Shown here one piece after another: positions 1 through 15,969 of a stretch of DNA of 64,000 nt. The notes under the pieces were generated by a model that had not been told where the DNA came from, did no database searches, and was given only the letters and a program-made list of their open reading frames with translations. Position numbers and translations under genes: made by a program. The DNA comes from Mastigias papua (taxonomy: Eukaryota; Cnidaria; Scyphozoa; Rhizostomeae; Mastigiidae), in contig OZ025278.1 in the NCBI GenBank assembly GCA_964019165.1, forward strand, positions 2,644,878 through 2,708,877, written 5' to 3'. Each line of letters opens with the position of its first letter. The first letter of the stretch is position 1.

Positions 1-469
1 AGTTTTCAAGATTTCACTTTCTTTGCTCATGCTGTTTAACGTTCCTGATCAAGTATACAATGGTTCTTTGAAGACGCAATAAATGATTGAAAGGGATAAC
101 TGGTAACTGAAAATTTAAAGAGCAAATAGTTGCAAAATATTGGGGGAGCTGAAGCCCCCCCAGCCCCCCCGGTTCCGACGGGCCTGCAATGTAACGGAAT
201 ATTCCTACCCATTGTAAGCAGAGGTGTTGCCCCAAATTAATCAAGCATTTCTCTAAGGGCTAAACAACAAAAAGGGCCATAATAGAACTATGGCAAAGGA
301 TAATTTATTGAGAGAAATAACCTGAAGCTGAGGCTTGAGTGACACGGCAAAATCATAGAAGTATAAAACGATGTCTAGCACGCTGAAAATCATGCATAAC
401 GTAATAGCCGAGCCTTATTTAAACTGATTTTGTTTACATTTATGCTTATTTTATAACTGTTTTCCACAG

Positions 470-586
470 TATGGAGCTCCTATCGACGAGGGTAAGAATA
501 GTAACAAATTGTGGACTTCAAAAGGATCAGGAGAAGTTCTATTCAAGAACAAGGATGGTTCACAAAGGACAATTTATTCACCGTGA
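470..586 (+). CDS. Terminal coding exon of an unrecognised upstream gene
   Basis: After a good acceptor (TTTTCCACAG, ending at 469) an open frame of 38 codons runs to TGA at 584-586, beginning YGAPIDEGKN and ending QRTIYSP. It is hydrophilic and has no domain I recognise. The rest of the gene would lie left of the window, so 1-469 would be its last intron. A canonical AATAAA lies at 1257-1262. A short terminal exon of this kind can arise by chance, so the call rests on the acceptor, the smooth non-repetitive composition and the polyadenylation signal only. Confidence 0.4.
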   Translation, partial: YGAPIDEGKNSNKLWTSKGSGEVLFKNKDGSQRTIYSP

Positions 587-1680
587 AGTAACATCAATGA
601 CCTACAAATGACCGAACAGGGCAGCTCTTAAATACCCAGGCGGTTACTGTTCTAAACTGCTAGATTAGTATGTTTTCTTTGTAACTCTGGGTTGACTTGC
701 AGATAACTGGAATGAGAGCATAAATGAACATAAATCCATTGACTGTTGCGGACTCAAAGCTTGGAGCTTGCTTGTTATCGAAATATGGCCGGCATTCGTA
801 ACTCAGTTATGCAGAACTGTAAATATACACTGGAAACCAATGAAGGTTTGAACTGGCGCTTATAATTCCGATCCAAAACTCCTATTTTCTTCCATTCTTT
901 TATGAAGATGAGCATTCTTAGAGATAAGAGATAAGAGGTGAAGAAGTGACTAAGAGACAAGATGAAGAATATAGGCATGAGTAGGGGCACAATGGAGAGT
1001 TAAAGAAGAACAGGACACATGGCAAAGAATCTCTACCACAGAATTCATAAAAATTCCTTTTACATTCACGGGTTCCTTCGTAGACGAACGTCTGCCATTG
1101 CTTTTCCTGCAAAATTCTATCTTGCAAAGTTTTTCTAGCACAAGTTTGTCCTGAAAAGTTTTGTCCTGCAAAGTTGTGCAAAGCAAAGTCCAGCCAAAGC
1201 ATCTATGTTCGCATGTGAGATGTAAATGGTTTTTAGCGGAAGGAGAGAAGGAATGCAATAAACCTAAGGTTCTGGCATTTAACACTGCTTAAATTCTAGC
1301 TAACAACTTATGTAGCTGCTACCAGACGGTGTATCGACGGGGTCGGAGTAGAAAAACAAACTAGTAGAAAAATATGGGATTACAAGGGATAACCACAAAA
1401 CCAGAGGACATCTTATGGGATTATATCAATTAAAAGCGTAGGGCAACGGATAACAGAATCAATGTAGCAATGCATGGAAGTTTAACAGCACAGAGGTGCT
1501 TATAAGTATCAAAAAGGAGAGGGTGGCTTTAGGGTCTGAGCAGGGAGCTACGGGGGGAATATTGAAATGAGAAGACGAGGAGTGCTGAAACCTTGAAATA
1601 TAAGAGTTTCAACAATACTGTATGAAAATACTTTGACTGTTTGTAGTTAAATACATATATTTATACCTACATATATACAT
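587..1680. other. No gene seen; possible 3' UTR of the upstream gene
   Basis: Unique AT-rich sequence with no convincing exon on either strand. AATAAA at 1257-1262 on the plus strand could end the transcript whose last coding exon stops at 586. Confidence 0.3.
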
Positions 1681-1689
1681 ATATAAATA

Positions 1690-1964
<275 letters not shown>

Positions 1965-1969
1965 TATAC

Positions 1970-4300
1970 TTAAAAAGCACACACTGACATGCATGCATGC
2001 ATTCCAGAAGCGTGTAAAAGTTGATGCCTTTTTACTGAATCTCATATGCTGGAATGCTTTAAACCTCTTAAAAGATTGCTACGCTACAAAATGACTCCAC
2101 TAAGATCAACTGAATTATTGGAAGCTGAGAGGGTGGACGCGTAATTGGAAGCATTGCTATTCGCTGGGTGAAAGTAATCAAATGCTTGGCATTAACTGTA
2201 GAAAAAGCAGATAATTTTGTTCGGTGTAAAGTAAGAGAATCTATTTGTAACCATAGATTAGAGTGACAAAAAAACAAAACTGCTTATGTAGGTGAGATGA
2301 AAAGTAATGGATCCAAGTGGGGACGACATCAGAATCGAAGTGAAAAAATATGAGTAGAATAGAGATTCGATTATGTCGATGTCATTACTTTATCATTAAT
2401 GCCTCAGTCTAGCGAGGAAGATATAAGGGATACCTACCGTATCTAAACTAAAAGTTAATTAAATTTAATACCAGTAGAAATTCGAAATTTGCGATCCAGC
2501 TATGACTCGAAACTCAACATCAACATCTACATGGTAATGTCCATTTTCAGTGTGATTTTGAAAACAGTGTTGCAAGTGTTCTTTCTGGAAAGCAAGGGCT
2601 ACAAGAACAACTCTAGTTGTCATTGGTCACGTATGACTATTGGGTGACATTACAAACGTCTCAACAACAATACGGCCTTCAGCAATGGATTGACTGTGAC
2701 GCTCCATTGAAACAGAGAGACATACTATAAGCTACAAAACACACCTAATTATGCCTGGGGCTCGAATGAGTGCTTTGTAAGAAATTTTCTTTTTGCCAAG
2801 TACTAAAACTCTCCTAGCATTTTCATGATGTCTGTACTGAAACTTTCTTACGACTTTCATAGCAAGAATATTCGTGTTTGTGTAACACTGTGCAATGCTA
2901 CACAGGAACTACACAGCACAAACGTAATACTCGAATACATAAATTATCATAAATTAACAAAGGAGAATATTTATGAGGCTATCAACTTTCTTATGTCTCA
3001 GAAATCCAGTACTGAACATTCTTAACATTGTGAAGAGCTCAGTGCAGCTTTGTTACGAACAACTCTCTAATAAGGAAAATGCTTATGCCACAACGATGCT
3101 AAAGTTCGCAAGGAAACAAAAACAGCCAAAAAACTGCTTTGTTCTGTTCTTGCAAATGTGAAGTCATAAAAATAGCAAGAATGTATCTTTTTCCCCTAAT
3201 GAACAACAAAAGATTATGACCTGGACATCTCAGGTATGGCTTTCAATTTCCAGTCACATTTGGCCTCCAATAATGCACTTCTAAATATCAATTCAGCCAA
3301 TGCATTAACAATAGATCTGCCTTGTTTCTTGCAAAGGTGCTACATTGATAAAGCCTACACATTCCCTCAGTCCGCTTTTAATCCTTAATATCCGGCCATT
3401 CATTCCGTGGTAAGACGCCATTCGAAGCATTGATCCGGCTCTGGATTCAACTTAAGCCAACAGACTTAAATGGGGAGTGAAAATTTGGCTGGATTTCCCT
3501 CCAACCACATAACTGATAAACTCTGAATAGGCTTTACACGATTTGGTGACGGGATGCTTCAAACCAATTTGGGCAATTAGACACAAAAAGGTTGGTTACT
3601 CTTCATGCATATTGCTACTGCCAGTTCACTATGTTTCTAGATATTCTGTTACCATGAAACATGCCCTTTCTGAACAAATTGTTCATGGAGAGGCAGACTG
3701 TATGTTAAGGGAAACGAGTAATATAAACGAAATGCAAGAACTGTTAGCAGGCTTGTAGCAAGGGAGTGGCCTGGATGGTAAGGTTCCCTTGAGTTCCAAG
3801 ACTTAATGCCCCGTAGAAAAAGAGCACTTGAACTCTATTGAATCTTTGTGCATCATTTGTTAGAATTTAACCCAAGGCATGTAATTCAAAGTATGTTAAT
3901 CACCAATGGAGACTACTAGGCCACCCAGCTAATTGGCACTCAGGAAAGATGCCACCCCTCCCCCCTATGAAGGATAGTAAGTAACTCTGATATCACCTAT
4001 GTTGCTCCTACTGAGCACCAAACCACAACTATTGAAGGAGGAGCAACACAAATTTTTTGGGATGCACCATATGTGATGTTATTGTAGGGAAGGGAGCACC
4101 TCCTGGAATTCCCACACAAACATATTATTAAACATTAAACAGAAATTTGAGATCTAGTCTGTGCCATGAGATGACCTAATAAGATATCAAAGTTCATAAT
4201 ATCGAAATCACAAGAGTGTTTCAATGCAACTCAACAAAGTCGTTGATACGCGAAAAACGTTAGTAAGAGGAACGTAGCTCTTCCAAGAATAAACACAAGA
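1970..4300. other. No gene seen
   Basis: Open frames of 60-70 codons occur at 2825-3025, 2973-3161 and 3543-3758 but show no family resemblance, no splice context and no coding bias that I can see. No repeat family was recognised by eye. Confidence 0.4.
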
Positions 4301-4397
4301 CGCACATATATATATATATATTCTGACTGATAAAAGCTTGTGTTGAAACGTTTTAAAAGTTGGAGATTTTTCTTGAGTATCTATCTATCTATCTATC

Positions 4398-4877
<480 letters not shown>

Positions 4878-4965
4878 TTAGCTTGAAGAGCCTTCTCAGA
4901 TAATACGAAACTAGTAGCAATCAAATGAGTTGTCTGCTTTGGTACAATTCTCATACTCGGCTTCA

Positions 4966-6800
<1,835 letters not shown>

Positions 6801-6801
6801 T

Positions 6802-7755
6802 ATGTCTCATAAATGTTATGCAAGAAATTCTCTCAGATCATCGCATAACTCTGACATCAATTCACTGTGGACACAAACTAGCATTGGTTGCAACATCCAA
6901 TATGATCAATACAAGAACACAAAGACAGTTCTAACTGCCATTCAGAAAGACAACGAAAATCGTATAACACATGAACTTAAATCACAAGGGTTTGCCATCT
7001 CCCGTATCCTTACTCACGCTAGTTCTAAAGCTCGCAGCCTCTGGCCTACAGTACAACAAAGCATGCCGAAAAACATTTTCAACTTTTCAATTAGATACTT
7101 GAACAAAACTCTTGCAACAAGGGAAAAGTCTCTGTAAATGGTCCATCCTTCAATCATCTGCATGTTCATTCTGCCTCCAGGCTGAATCTCTCCAACACGT
7201 CGTCTCCAGCTGCAAGTCGTATCTTGAAGATGGCCGATACACTTGGCACCACAACTCGGTCCTCCTCTATCTTGCTAAAACCTTTTCCTCTTTTTCAGAC
7301 TGTTTATTATAAGCCGATCTTCCCTCGTTTCTATCCCCAAACGTCATCACTGGTGATTCTCTCAGACCAGACCTTGTCTTAATTTCCAACAACTCTACTC
7401 TTTACATCTTGGAATTGACCTTAGGGTTCGAATCTAACATATAGATCAACAGTGACCGTAAAGCTTTAAAGTATAGTTCCCTTCTTCTGGATCTGAAACA
7501 TGCCTATTCTGACGTCTAATTCACTAATCTATCAATGAGTACACTTGGAATCATGGGTATATCGTCTGAATCACTGCTTTCAATGCTTGATGACCTTAAA
7601 TTAGACAAAAGTGCCTAAAAACATGTCATTAAGAAAGTAATGAACATTGCCATCAGGTGCAGCTACTATAATTTTTGCCGTCCCAACAAATCTTTGACAA
7701 ATCCTGACATATGGGCTTTTGCTCTATTTGATATTTACACTTGTTCTTTTCTCTA
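6802..7755 (+). pseudogene. Dead C-terminal fragment of a non-LTR-type reverse transcriptase polyprotein
   Basis: An open stretch from 6802 ends near 7137. After a frameshift around 7112-7137 a second frame continues to about 7750 through in-frame stops (near 7313, 7441, 7518 and 7616). The second frame contains CSFCLQAESLQHVVSSCK, a Cys-Cys-His-Cys knuckle followed by YLEDGRYTWHHNSVLLYLAK. Further on come RPDLVLISNNSTLYILELT and a block containing RKALKYSSLLLDLKHAYSDV. These are typical of the region after the reverse-transcriptase domain in LINE-like polyproteins of cnidarians and other invertebrates. Four stops and a frameshift make it non-functional. I saw no 5' or 3' end of an element. 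Confidence 0.7.
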
Positions 7756-9070
7756 ATACATTATGACTTTATTTTATTTAGTTTTGTTTTCTTTTTTCTT
7801 CTTTTTTTGTTAGATACTTATGCTATATTGTTAGAGTAAATGATAGCCAATTGTACGCCACCTTACAGAGAGGTATATCAGTGTAAAGTAGCAACAAATA
7901 TTGAATCAAATGAAGTCTAAAAAAAATTAACATTTTTTTACAGTTGGCAGCATACAGTCATAGCTAAGAGCTAATTAACACCAACAAAACCTAACCTAAT
8001 ATACAATTTTGAAAGACAAAGAATAAAAAATAACTATGAAAACCCTAAATTTTAGACAAAAATTTTGCATAATCTGCAGACGCACGAATTCCCACTCCAT
8101 GGTTTTAATTCATATAGAGTGTTGGAGTCTTTGATTTCTTTTGGTAATGTGGACCACAAAAGGCAACCTCTCTATTGAATATTTTCAATTCCGTATAATA
8201 CTGTCTTTGCCGTTGGCAGCTACAAATGATTTTCACTTCTCAAGTTGTACCAATACCACCGCCACCATCACATCTTCATCCCCACTATTAGCACCAATGT
8301 TAACAGCACTACAAGGTCCAAAGTGATCACTAAAAATGCTACAAATATCACTAAAAATATCGTCATTACCATTACTAGGAATATCGTTACTATTTCCACC
8401 AAAACTATTACCACCACCACGCCACTATTACGATAATTACAACAAAAAATATTAGCACAACTACTACTGCCAACTAAATCGACATCACCAATATTGTCCC
8501 AGCGAAAGCACTGTTACCACCATCAAATAATTTTCATCACCAACAGTAACATTACTGGCAGCAGCACTACCACCCTTCACGATCATTACAAATATCCATC
8601 TATTGTCAACTGCTCATTCTGAATTAGCACAAAAATTTTACAGGCAGCAAGTAATAGAAATAAGATAGTGGTTTAGAAAGGAAGCAACGCTTTTAGAAAT
8701 GTAGAGGCGTCAGGGCAACCTTATCAAATGAGTGATAAATGAACAGCTTTGTAGAAGACATATTATGCAAAAGCCCCTTGAAATGTTAGGAATGGCAGTT
8801 TTCAAATGAAATTCGTAAAAGAAAAATCATTAAGAGGTTTCTGCGATGAACATTAATTGTTTATCAAATTTCTTATGAGATTAAAGTGATTGATTAAACT
8901 TGGACAAGGAAAGGCATTGACAAGTTTCGAACGTATTTATACTGGCAAAATCAATCGAGAATTTGACAAACAAGCTTAATGTAAATGGTTATCAAAAGTT
9001 ATGCAACTAAGATCTCACTGGACACTCTCCACAAAATAAACTGAGCGAGGCTGTGAGGCTTCACTTAGAA
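7756..9070. other. No gene seen; degenerate ACC/ATT triplet tract inside
   Basis: About 8245-8570 is an imperfect (ACC/ATC/ACT)n triplet tract, which explains the Thr-rich open frames. The rest is unremarkable AT-rich DNA. Confidence 0.4.
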
Positions 9071-9074
9071 AGTT

Positions 9075-9300
<226 letters not shown>

Positions 9301-9402
9301 ACATCGATGATGATGAGCAACAAGACTATATGGGAAAGCGCGAACTGGAACTAATACAGCAGTATCTTGATCTGGGAATCTACATGATGGCTGGATTGTA
9401 GG

Positions 9403-9691
9403 ATACCAAAAATCCTAAAATTGGTCCCGTGCCCGAAAAGCCCTCCCCCCTCGAATAAGTCGCCACCACAGAGGACACCATGAAGACCTTGATAAAGACC
9501 AATGCTTAAAATTTAGACTATTCTTTTAATATTATCAAGAAAAGGACTTCTGACAAAGAGTCTTCTGTACCGCATGTGTCAACTAATTTTACAAGCACCC
9601 CTTGAAAAAGCCCTCCTCCCGAATAAGTCCCAATCTAAAAAGTATTGAAGATAAATAAAACTCCGCGGGCTAATTCAAGAATTTATGGTAT
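9403..9691. mobile_element. Short inverted-repeat element (MITE-like), family C copy 1
   Basis: Begins ATACCAAAAATCCTAAAATT and ends with the near-complement AATTCAAGAATTTATGGTAT. It contains CCCTCGAATAAGTC-type segments shared with the copy at 47475-47664. No coding capacity. Confidence 0.55.
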
Positions 9692-10930
9692 AAACGTTGA
9701 GAAAGTGGCACTATAGACAACTACTTTGCAATCAGTGTAAAGATGCTGTTAAGTATTATAGCCAGACTACCATGTCGTACAAACAATATATTTTCCTATA
9801 CGACACTGATGTCTCCCCCTAGACCCCCCGGCTCAGCTTATTAACATTTAGGCCCAATTTCCTGCTACAGCCAACAGCAATTGAAAAGCTAAAGATTCAC
9901 TAATGCACGTTGAATATTGATTAGGTCTTTGAAATCAGGAAGTCAATTAAGAACTTCTGCCCCCTAATCATACATAATTGGTCTGGTGCGACAGGAAAGC
10001 AGTTTATATCACAAGCACTAATACACAATGCACTTTATACCAAATGGAAACGCTCCATTAGGTCTGTTCAAAGCATATGCTCTACAACCAGGGGTGTACT
10101 GGCGGCTTTTCCCCAGGGAAGCTAAATTATGCAATGGGCCCGTATTGGATGTGGTCAGTAATTTTCTTTAACTGTCAAGTAATAGGATAAGGTTCAACCA
10201 AGTTGTTCAGGATAATATGAGGCCCCGCAAAGTAAATAGGCAGGAAGGGCCAGGGATGCGATCGCAACCTAGCATCACTTCCCAGTCCGTCCAGTCTATA
10301 AAATACTTTGCATAAAGACAGTCCAATACAATATTATAGGCTATACATTAATAAATTATCTTCGAATATTGATAAGGCCAAGTATGTTAATTTCAAGTCA
10401 ATATGAAATTAAAACAACTATAGACAAACATTAAATTCATACTCTAGTTTTCCTTACAACTTCCTTCAAAGTTACCACAAAGGCTCTGGCTTTGCTGAAA
10501 CAGAGTTCACACAGTGGGCAAAAATATCTTGCCTGACGCCTCTGTGTAACCTGTTATGCAGTGGAACATTGGGCACATCCCATACAATATATATGTTCAG
10601 TTTCAATTCATTGCAGAAGTTCATCTCCTAATTTCAACATACTATATTAGCCTAATTGCCTTCGATTGTACTGTAATATGCTTTCTAACACAATCCACTG
10701 TGGAGGAAAACAACTACCATACACACTGAAATAGGTTTCTAGGGCAAATAATAGCCAAACCTTGTATGATCTGTTCCACATCATTTTCTAATCTTATGAC
10801 GAGTTGGCGTGAATATACGACTTTCGTGTCCAGGTGCTTGACGTCCGTTTTTATCTTTGATGTTTAACTTGCGAAGGAGGTCAGTGTTCTAAAACAGACG
10901 ATAAGGGTGTAAATATTGAGATCTCAAATT
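9692..10930. other. No gene seen
   Basis: Non-repetitive AT-rich sequence with no exon, RNA gene or repeat that I could support. Confidence 0.4.
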
Positions 10931-10947
10931 CTTTCAGTAATTGATCA

Positions 10948-11033
10948 TGATGACGACTACGACTACGACGACGATGATGATGATGATGATGATGATGAAA
11001 ATGATGAAAATGACGATGATGCTGATGATGAAA

Positions 11034-11104
<71 letters not shown>

Positions 11105-11111
11105 GATAATG
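10948..11111. repeat. (GAT)n microsatellite, left flank of the GAT-associated element
   Basis: GAT/GAC triplets run into the dispersed element at 11112. The Asp, His and Met homopolymer frames are artefacts. Confidence 0.95.
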
Positions 11112-11424
11112 GCTAGCCCATGGTTGGAGACCTCCTCGTGGTGGCAAGTGGGCACAGAGAGACTCTGCCCTTAAGTTGATAGTGATCCATTTCGCGAAGA
11201 TTCAGAATTGGGGCAGATGTTGACGACCTGTGGCAAACTGTCCAACCAGGCCCCTTCAGTGAAAGTCAGGCACAGCAGCTTCAGGCTGCAGCTATGATAA
11301 GTAACTGTTGGAGTAACAGAGTGGATTGAGTGTAGCCGACTCAATCACCCCTTCTAAACAATTTGAAGGCGGCACTGACCTCAGGGTCAGCCTAGCCCCC
11401 GTAAGGGGGGTACAGGAACAGACA
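11112..11424 (+). mobile_element. Dispersed about 315-bp element with GAT microsatellite on both sides, copy 1
   Basis: The segment from GCTAGCCCATGGTTGGAGAC to GTACAGGAACAGACAGATGA is nearly identical to 43540-43857 and clearly related to 43139-43437. Each copy is followed by a GAN triplet tract. No intact ORF or tRNA-like promoter was seen. It could be a SINE or the 3' end of a retroelement with a (GAT)n tail. Confidence 0.75.
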
Positions 11425-11524
11425 GATGATGATGATGGTGATGATGATGGTGATGATGATGGTGATGATGATGGTGATGATGATGGTGATGATGATGGTG
11501 ATGATGATGATGATGACGATTATG

Positions 11525-11556
<32 letters not shown>

Positions 11557-11665
11557 GATGATGATGATGGTGATGATGGTGATGATGATATTAAGCATAA
11601 TGATGATGGTGATGGTAATGATGATGATGATTACGAAGATGATGGTGAATATGATGATGAAAAAA
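11424..11665. repeat. (GAT/GGT)n microsatellite, right flank of the element
   Basis: Begins with a regular GATGATGATGGT 12-mer pattern, then degenerates. This is the putative tail of the element at 11112-11424. Confidence 0.95.
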
Positions 11666-11679
11666 TTTTGTGACCACAC

Positions 11680-13930
11680 CCTATAGACACATTGGTAGCC
11701 ATAAGGCAATATTTATTACTTGCTCATAGTGAAAAATCACATTTTCTTCTCACATAATCGTAGAACAACCCTAAAGAGTAAAACTCTCTCACCGAGAAAC
11801 GTTTGAATGGGCCTAAACAACTGGGAGAAAAACTTTGATTTTACCCGTCACTACTGGGGAAAACAGTGGACCTACTGGGACTTTTTCCTTGTAGTTAGAA
11901 GGCAAAAAATGCCCCGTTCCAACGGCTCCTCAATTTGACTTCAAATAATTTGCAAACGAAATTCCCTTTTTCAGTAAATCCGCAAAAATGACTCTGTTCA
12001 AACTGCCTGTGCAAACTGAGATATGATGACACAGGGCTCTGAAATCCTCCTCTCGACGAAATAACTTTCACATCATAATGGTACACCATCTTTCAAAGTT
12101 TTGATTGAGATGCCAATGAATTATGGGTATAAATAATACTGAGTGGTAAAATCCATTTGCGAAGATTTGCCCGCAGTTCTACTTCGATACCACAGGCTAG
12201 ACATTACTAGCGAAATTCCAGCCTGGGTCGAACAATGCTCTCATATTTATTTACGAGAGTACTACTGCATGTTTTGCCATGAAATTTCCGACTACAGTGC
12301 AGTTTACACATGGCCAGCGTTAGGGAGTATAAGCTTCTTGACTATTACACTCATAATTACCTGTTATAATCCAACTAAAAAGTATGATAATTTTATTCTT
12401 TTGACGTAGCTGGGTCGAATTTTATTATATTGACGCAGGCCTTTTAGTCAAATACGTTTCTCCTGTTAACTAGCTAAAGATATCGGCTCGTTTCTGTTCG
12501 AAAGGTGTCATTACAGAGCTGAGCAAGCACTGTGACGTTATGATGCTAAGACAGTTTTGATATTATGAAGAAATAGCTCCTATGGTATGGGAAACATCGT
12601 GTGCAATGCCTAATAGCAAACTACGATTCTAGCGTCCTACTCTATATTCTACTCCTTGAGTTTGGGTGAATTAGAAAATCGAAACTGTCCTCCGTGGCTA
12701 CAGGCCTGTTGTTAATACAATAAAGTGTCTATAAACTTACAAATGAAAAACTTGACCAAGATACCACAGAGGCCCAACAGTTATCTCAATTAACAAAGTA
12801 TGCTTTCATTGGCGCATAGACTTCATAGGATTTCAAAAACTGCGCCGCTTGCTTCGAGTGAGGTCTTTCAAACGAATACACAAATATGATTGACAAAGGA
12901 GAGATCCCTAATAAGGGATTGGAAAAAGCGCAGTTAGCTCAAATTGACGAACCACCCCCTCCAACAAAGACCCAGCTCACAAATGTCGAAACTGATTGCA
13001 GTATACGTCTCCTAACCTTCGAATTCGAGAAACCTTCTCGAATTATCCCCGGTCCTAGAAGTATAAATTATTAATAAACTCCCTTCCAACAAGCCCCAAT
13101 CTGAAGATATCGCTATTCTTTCTATATTATTTAAAATGGAGCAATCAACAGGAAGTTTTATGTAGCATGATTCAGATAATGTTTCAAGGCTACCTCGCAT
13201 AAACGCCCTCGTATTGGTTCGCATCAAAAATAACTAAGCCCCCAGGGGGGTAACCCATTGGATTTACAATAGCTCCCTAAATACAGTTGGTTTTGGCCAT
13301 TCTGAGCAGCCGAGACAAGGAACCGATTCATTTCATTTCACAACTGTAACCATGAACATCGTATCAGCATTTCAAAATATAAACCACTACTATAAACTGA
13401 TACACCTAAATAGATAGTAAACTAAAATAAAATGATCTACTTTGGCATCAGGCAAGGGGAGACGGAGTGACTATGAAGGAATGCTTTGAAGTTTCTAGTG
13501 AGCGTTGCGATTGCGAGACTTATTCTGATGTAAATTGGAATATGACTCCTTGCTTTAGCAACACAGTATATAATAGCACTGCTAGGGGTCCGCTTCTTCA
13601 TAGCCATAATGGCCAAAAAAGAGACTAGACATTGAAGAGAATCACTGATAAAGAATTTGTTAATCGAAGATGATTGATGTTGTCTGGAACCTCAACTACA
13701 GCGACCACGTCATGACCTTGAAAACGTCAGAAGTACCGAATGCATTTACCGCAAAAAAGAACTCATGATCTAGCTAGTGAACTTGCAATCCAAGGTTAAC
13801 ACAACTGAACACAACTACTTGGAGTCGCGTCGCCTATTACCCGCCTATCAACATCAAGCATGTGAAATGTTGTAGCCCAAAAAATTGATATGTGGAAAAC
13901 GAACAGTATAAACTGAGAAGTGAAAGTGAT
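11680..13930. other. No gene seen
   Basis: Open frames such as 12143-12409 have no recognisable domain or splice support. No repeat family recognised. Confidence 0.35.
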
Positions 13931-13934
13931 GATG

Positions 13935-14010
13935 ATTGGTGACCCGAGTGGGACTCGAACTGGCGACTCTTGACTTGGCGCGTTTAGCGGCATACCTCTG
14001 AGCAGGCAAT
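13935..14010 (-). ncRNA. tRNA-like sequence, probably a SINE fragment
   Basis: On the minus strand a box-A-like GCTCAGAGGTATGC (14003-13990) precedes a box-B GTTCGAGTCC (13960-13951), at the spacing of a pol III internal promoter. The arms do not close into a good cloverleaf, so this is a tRNA-derived relic rather than a working tRNA gene. Confidence 0.4.
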
Positions 14011-14814
14011 GAGTACGGTTTGCGTCCGTACACTAGTTGTGTAAAGTAAGTAGGCTAAAACTTCACAACCAATTCAGCAGCAGAAGAACTGTCCCAACTT
14101 AAGCAAGAAAAATCATCCAGCAAAAAATCTCTTTGTCCAAAGACATCGTGTATCCATTTCGTTGCAGTTTACCATTTTCATTGAAAGATATCTAAGACCT
14201 GATTGCCCTACGTTAAACTGACACAAAAAATGAAATGAACCTAAGTATTTATTAGTAAATATCATTCTGTAGCTGCAAATCTAACTTTGTTTAGTTGCAT
14301 TTTGTTCATGCGAATCACTACGGAGTTGTCATGGCATCTTGCACTCCGCGGTGTCGTCTTTGTAGATTCTTCGTAGTTTGTCAAAAAAGAAACAAACGAT
14401 TTGGTCCATCTCCATGTCAAATGGTATGGTTTCATTTTATGATGGGTGATGAATGATGGATGATAATGGATGATTGTCAGATGATGGACTATGACTGAAA
14501 GATTATTCCCTAAAGACTTGAGAAATACTTTCTGAGGGACGATGAAAAGATGAAAAGCTAAGCAAAAATTTCTGAGAGAAAATAACCTCTCATCAAATTT
14601 CCTTATTTTCATTACAGAATTATAGTTTTACAGGTGCCGATTTTATGCTGTCTGACAAAGTGGGGTGCCAGAAGCTATTCTTGAAAATTCACTGCATTAC
14701 TTGAAACTACTTGTGAAACCATATAACTAATTCACAGTATCTGGTTGTAAATTAGCATTTTAAAATGAACAAATAATGAATATAATTATAGGAAAGGAAT
14801 GTTTCATCCTGCAA

Positions 14815-15024
14815 GCATAGCCACTAAACTTTTAATTGGTTGAGAACTCTGATCAGGTGTATTTTCTCCCAAGTTAATTGACCAATCATCAAGCACTATT
14901 CTGCTCACACATGCGTTCCACAGCAAAATTTAGGCGTTTCACTTTGCATGATCATTGGTCAATTAGGCTGGGAAAAATAGACTTGATCAGACCTCTCAAC
15001 GAATCAAAAATTTGGCGGCAATGC
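14815..15024. mobile_element. MITE-like element, family A copy 1
   Basis: The core at 14840-14999 starts TTGAGAACTCTGATCAGGTG and ends GACTTGATCAGACCTCTCAA. Imperfect terminal inverted repeats of about 45 bp include TTTTCTCCCAA and GACCAATCAT on the left. Outer arms GCATAGCCACTAAA and TTTGGCGGCAATGC extend the repeat. Related copies lie at 29581-29770 and 33258-33453. Non-coding. Confidence 0.8.
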
Positions 15025-15822
15025 TTTGACCTATGTCCATGAAGATGATATCCTCAATAGTATCATCAACATAAAACAAACTATACTATCATAGCAGTCT
15101 CAGCTTCGTTTCTTCTAAAAATGATCAGTTGATAGTATTCAGCAGAACTGGACGAAAATGCAAAAAATAGCGACTAGAGAAGGTAGTGTCTGTTGATTGG
15201 ATGATATAAACAGTGGATGATACTCATGCACTAACAACATGTGTCTTTGTGGATTGGTGGAATAGAACCCTCGCATATTGATCAAATGCCTATACCAACC
15301 ACATATTCTGACATGGTGTATGCAGACTACTGAGAATCTGCAATCCCTTTTCAACAGAAGGTCTTGCCTATTTGGTATGAATGCTACGATAATGAATGGC
15401 TCAAATTAACTTCACATGAGCGTGGGTTCATCAGGTGTCAAGCACACATTTTCACACAAAGTTCTCCTAGTTCCCCAAACATACGAGTACCACATGTCAA
15501 ACAATAAGGGTGCAGGAAGAATACTGGTATGTTCACACTAACAACGGCGAAACCCTTTAACATTCTCAAACGAACGAGGAAAGAAAAAACCAACAATCAA
15601 CTGTACAATTGGATAAAATAAAAAAATTTGAACAAATCTCACAGTGATACTTTCCCAGTCACTTCTCTTTTGCGCCTCCTTTTCTCGCCTTCTGTCCTGT
15701 TTGGACAAAATGTTAAAACTGTGAAACTTTAAAGTAAATTTGAATGAAAATGATCAGCATGTTCCACCACAGTACAGAAGGAGCAATCACTCGAACAGTT
15801 CTGAATACTCAATGGTTGCATA

Positions 15823-15969
15823 GCATAGCGTTCAAATCTTGATTGGCTAGCAGAGCTAATTCTCATGACCTTTTCCACCAATAGGAGACCACGATTTCGT
15901 AAACAAATGGCTCTCGTAGCTACGAGAATTAGCTCTGGTAGCCAATCAAGATTTGAACGCTATGCTTGG
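15823..15969. mobile_element. MITE-like element, family B
   Basis: The left end GCATAGCGTTCAAATCTTGA and right end TCAAGATTTGAACGCTATGC are exact complements. The pairing continues inward through TTGGCTA and GAGCTAATTCTC. TGGTTGCATA occurs immediately outside both ends, resembling a target duplication or an outer direct repeat. Non-coding, about 147 bp. Confidence 0.85.

Noticed and set aside
12143..12409. 88-codon plus-strand open frame with a hydrophobic end
   Set aside because: No recognisable family and no flanking exons; consistent with chance.
13796..13993. Minus-strand HMLDVDRRV segment as the ADAM17-like cytoplasmic tail
   Set aside because: Only a weak resemblance to the basic juxtamembrane sequence, a poor acceptor, and overlap with a tRNA-like relic.
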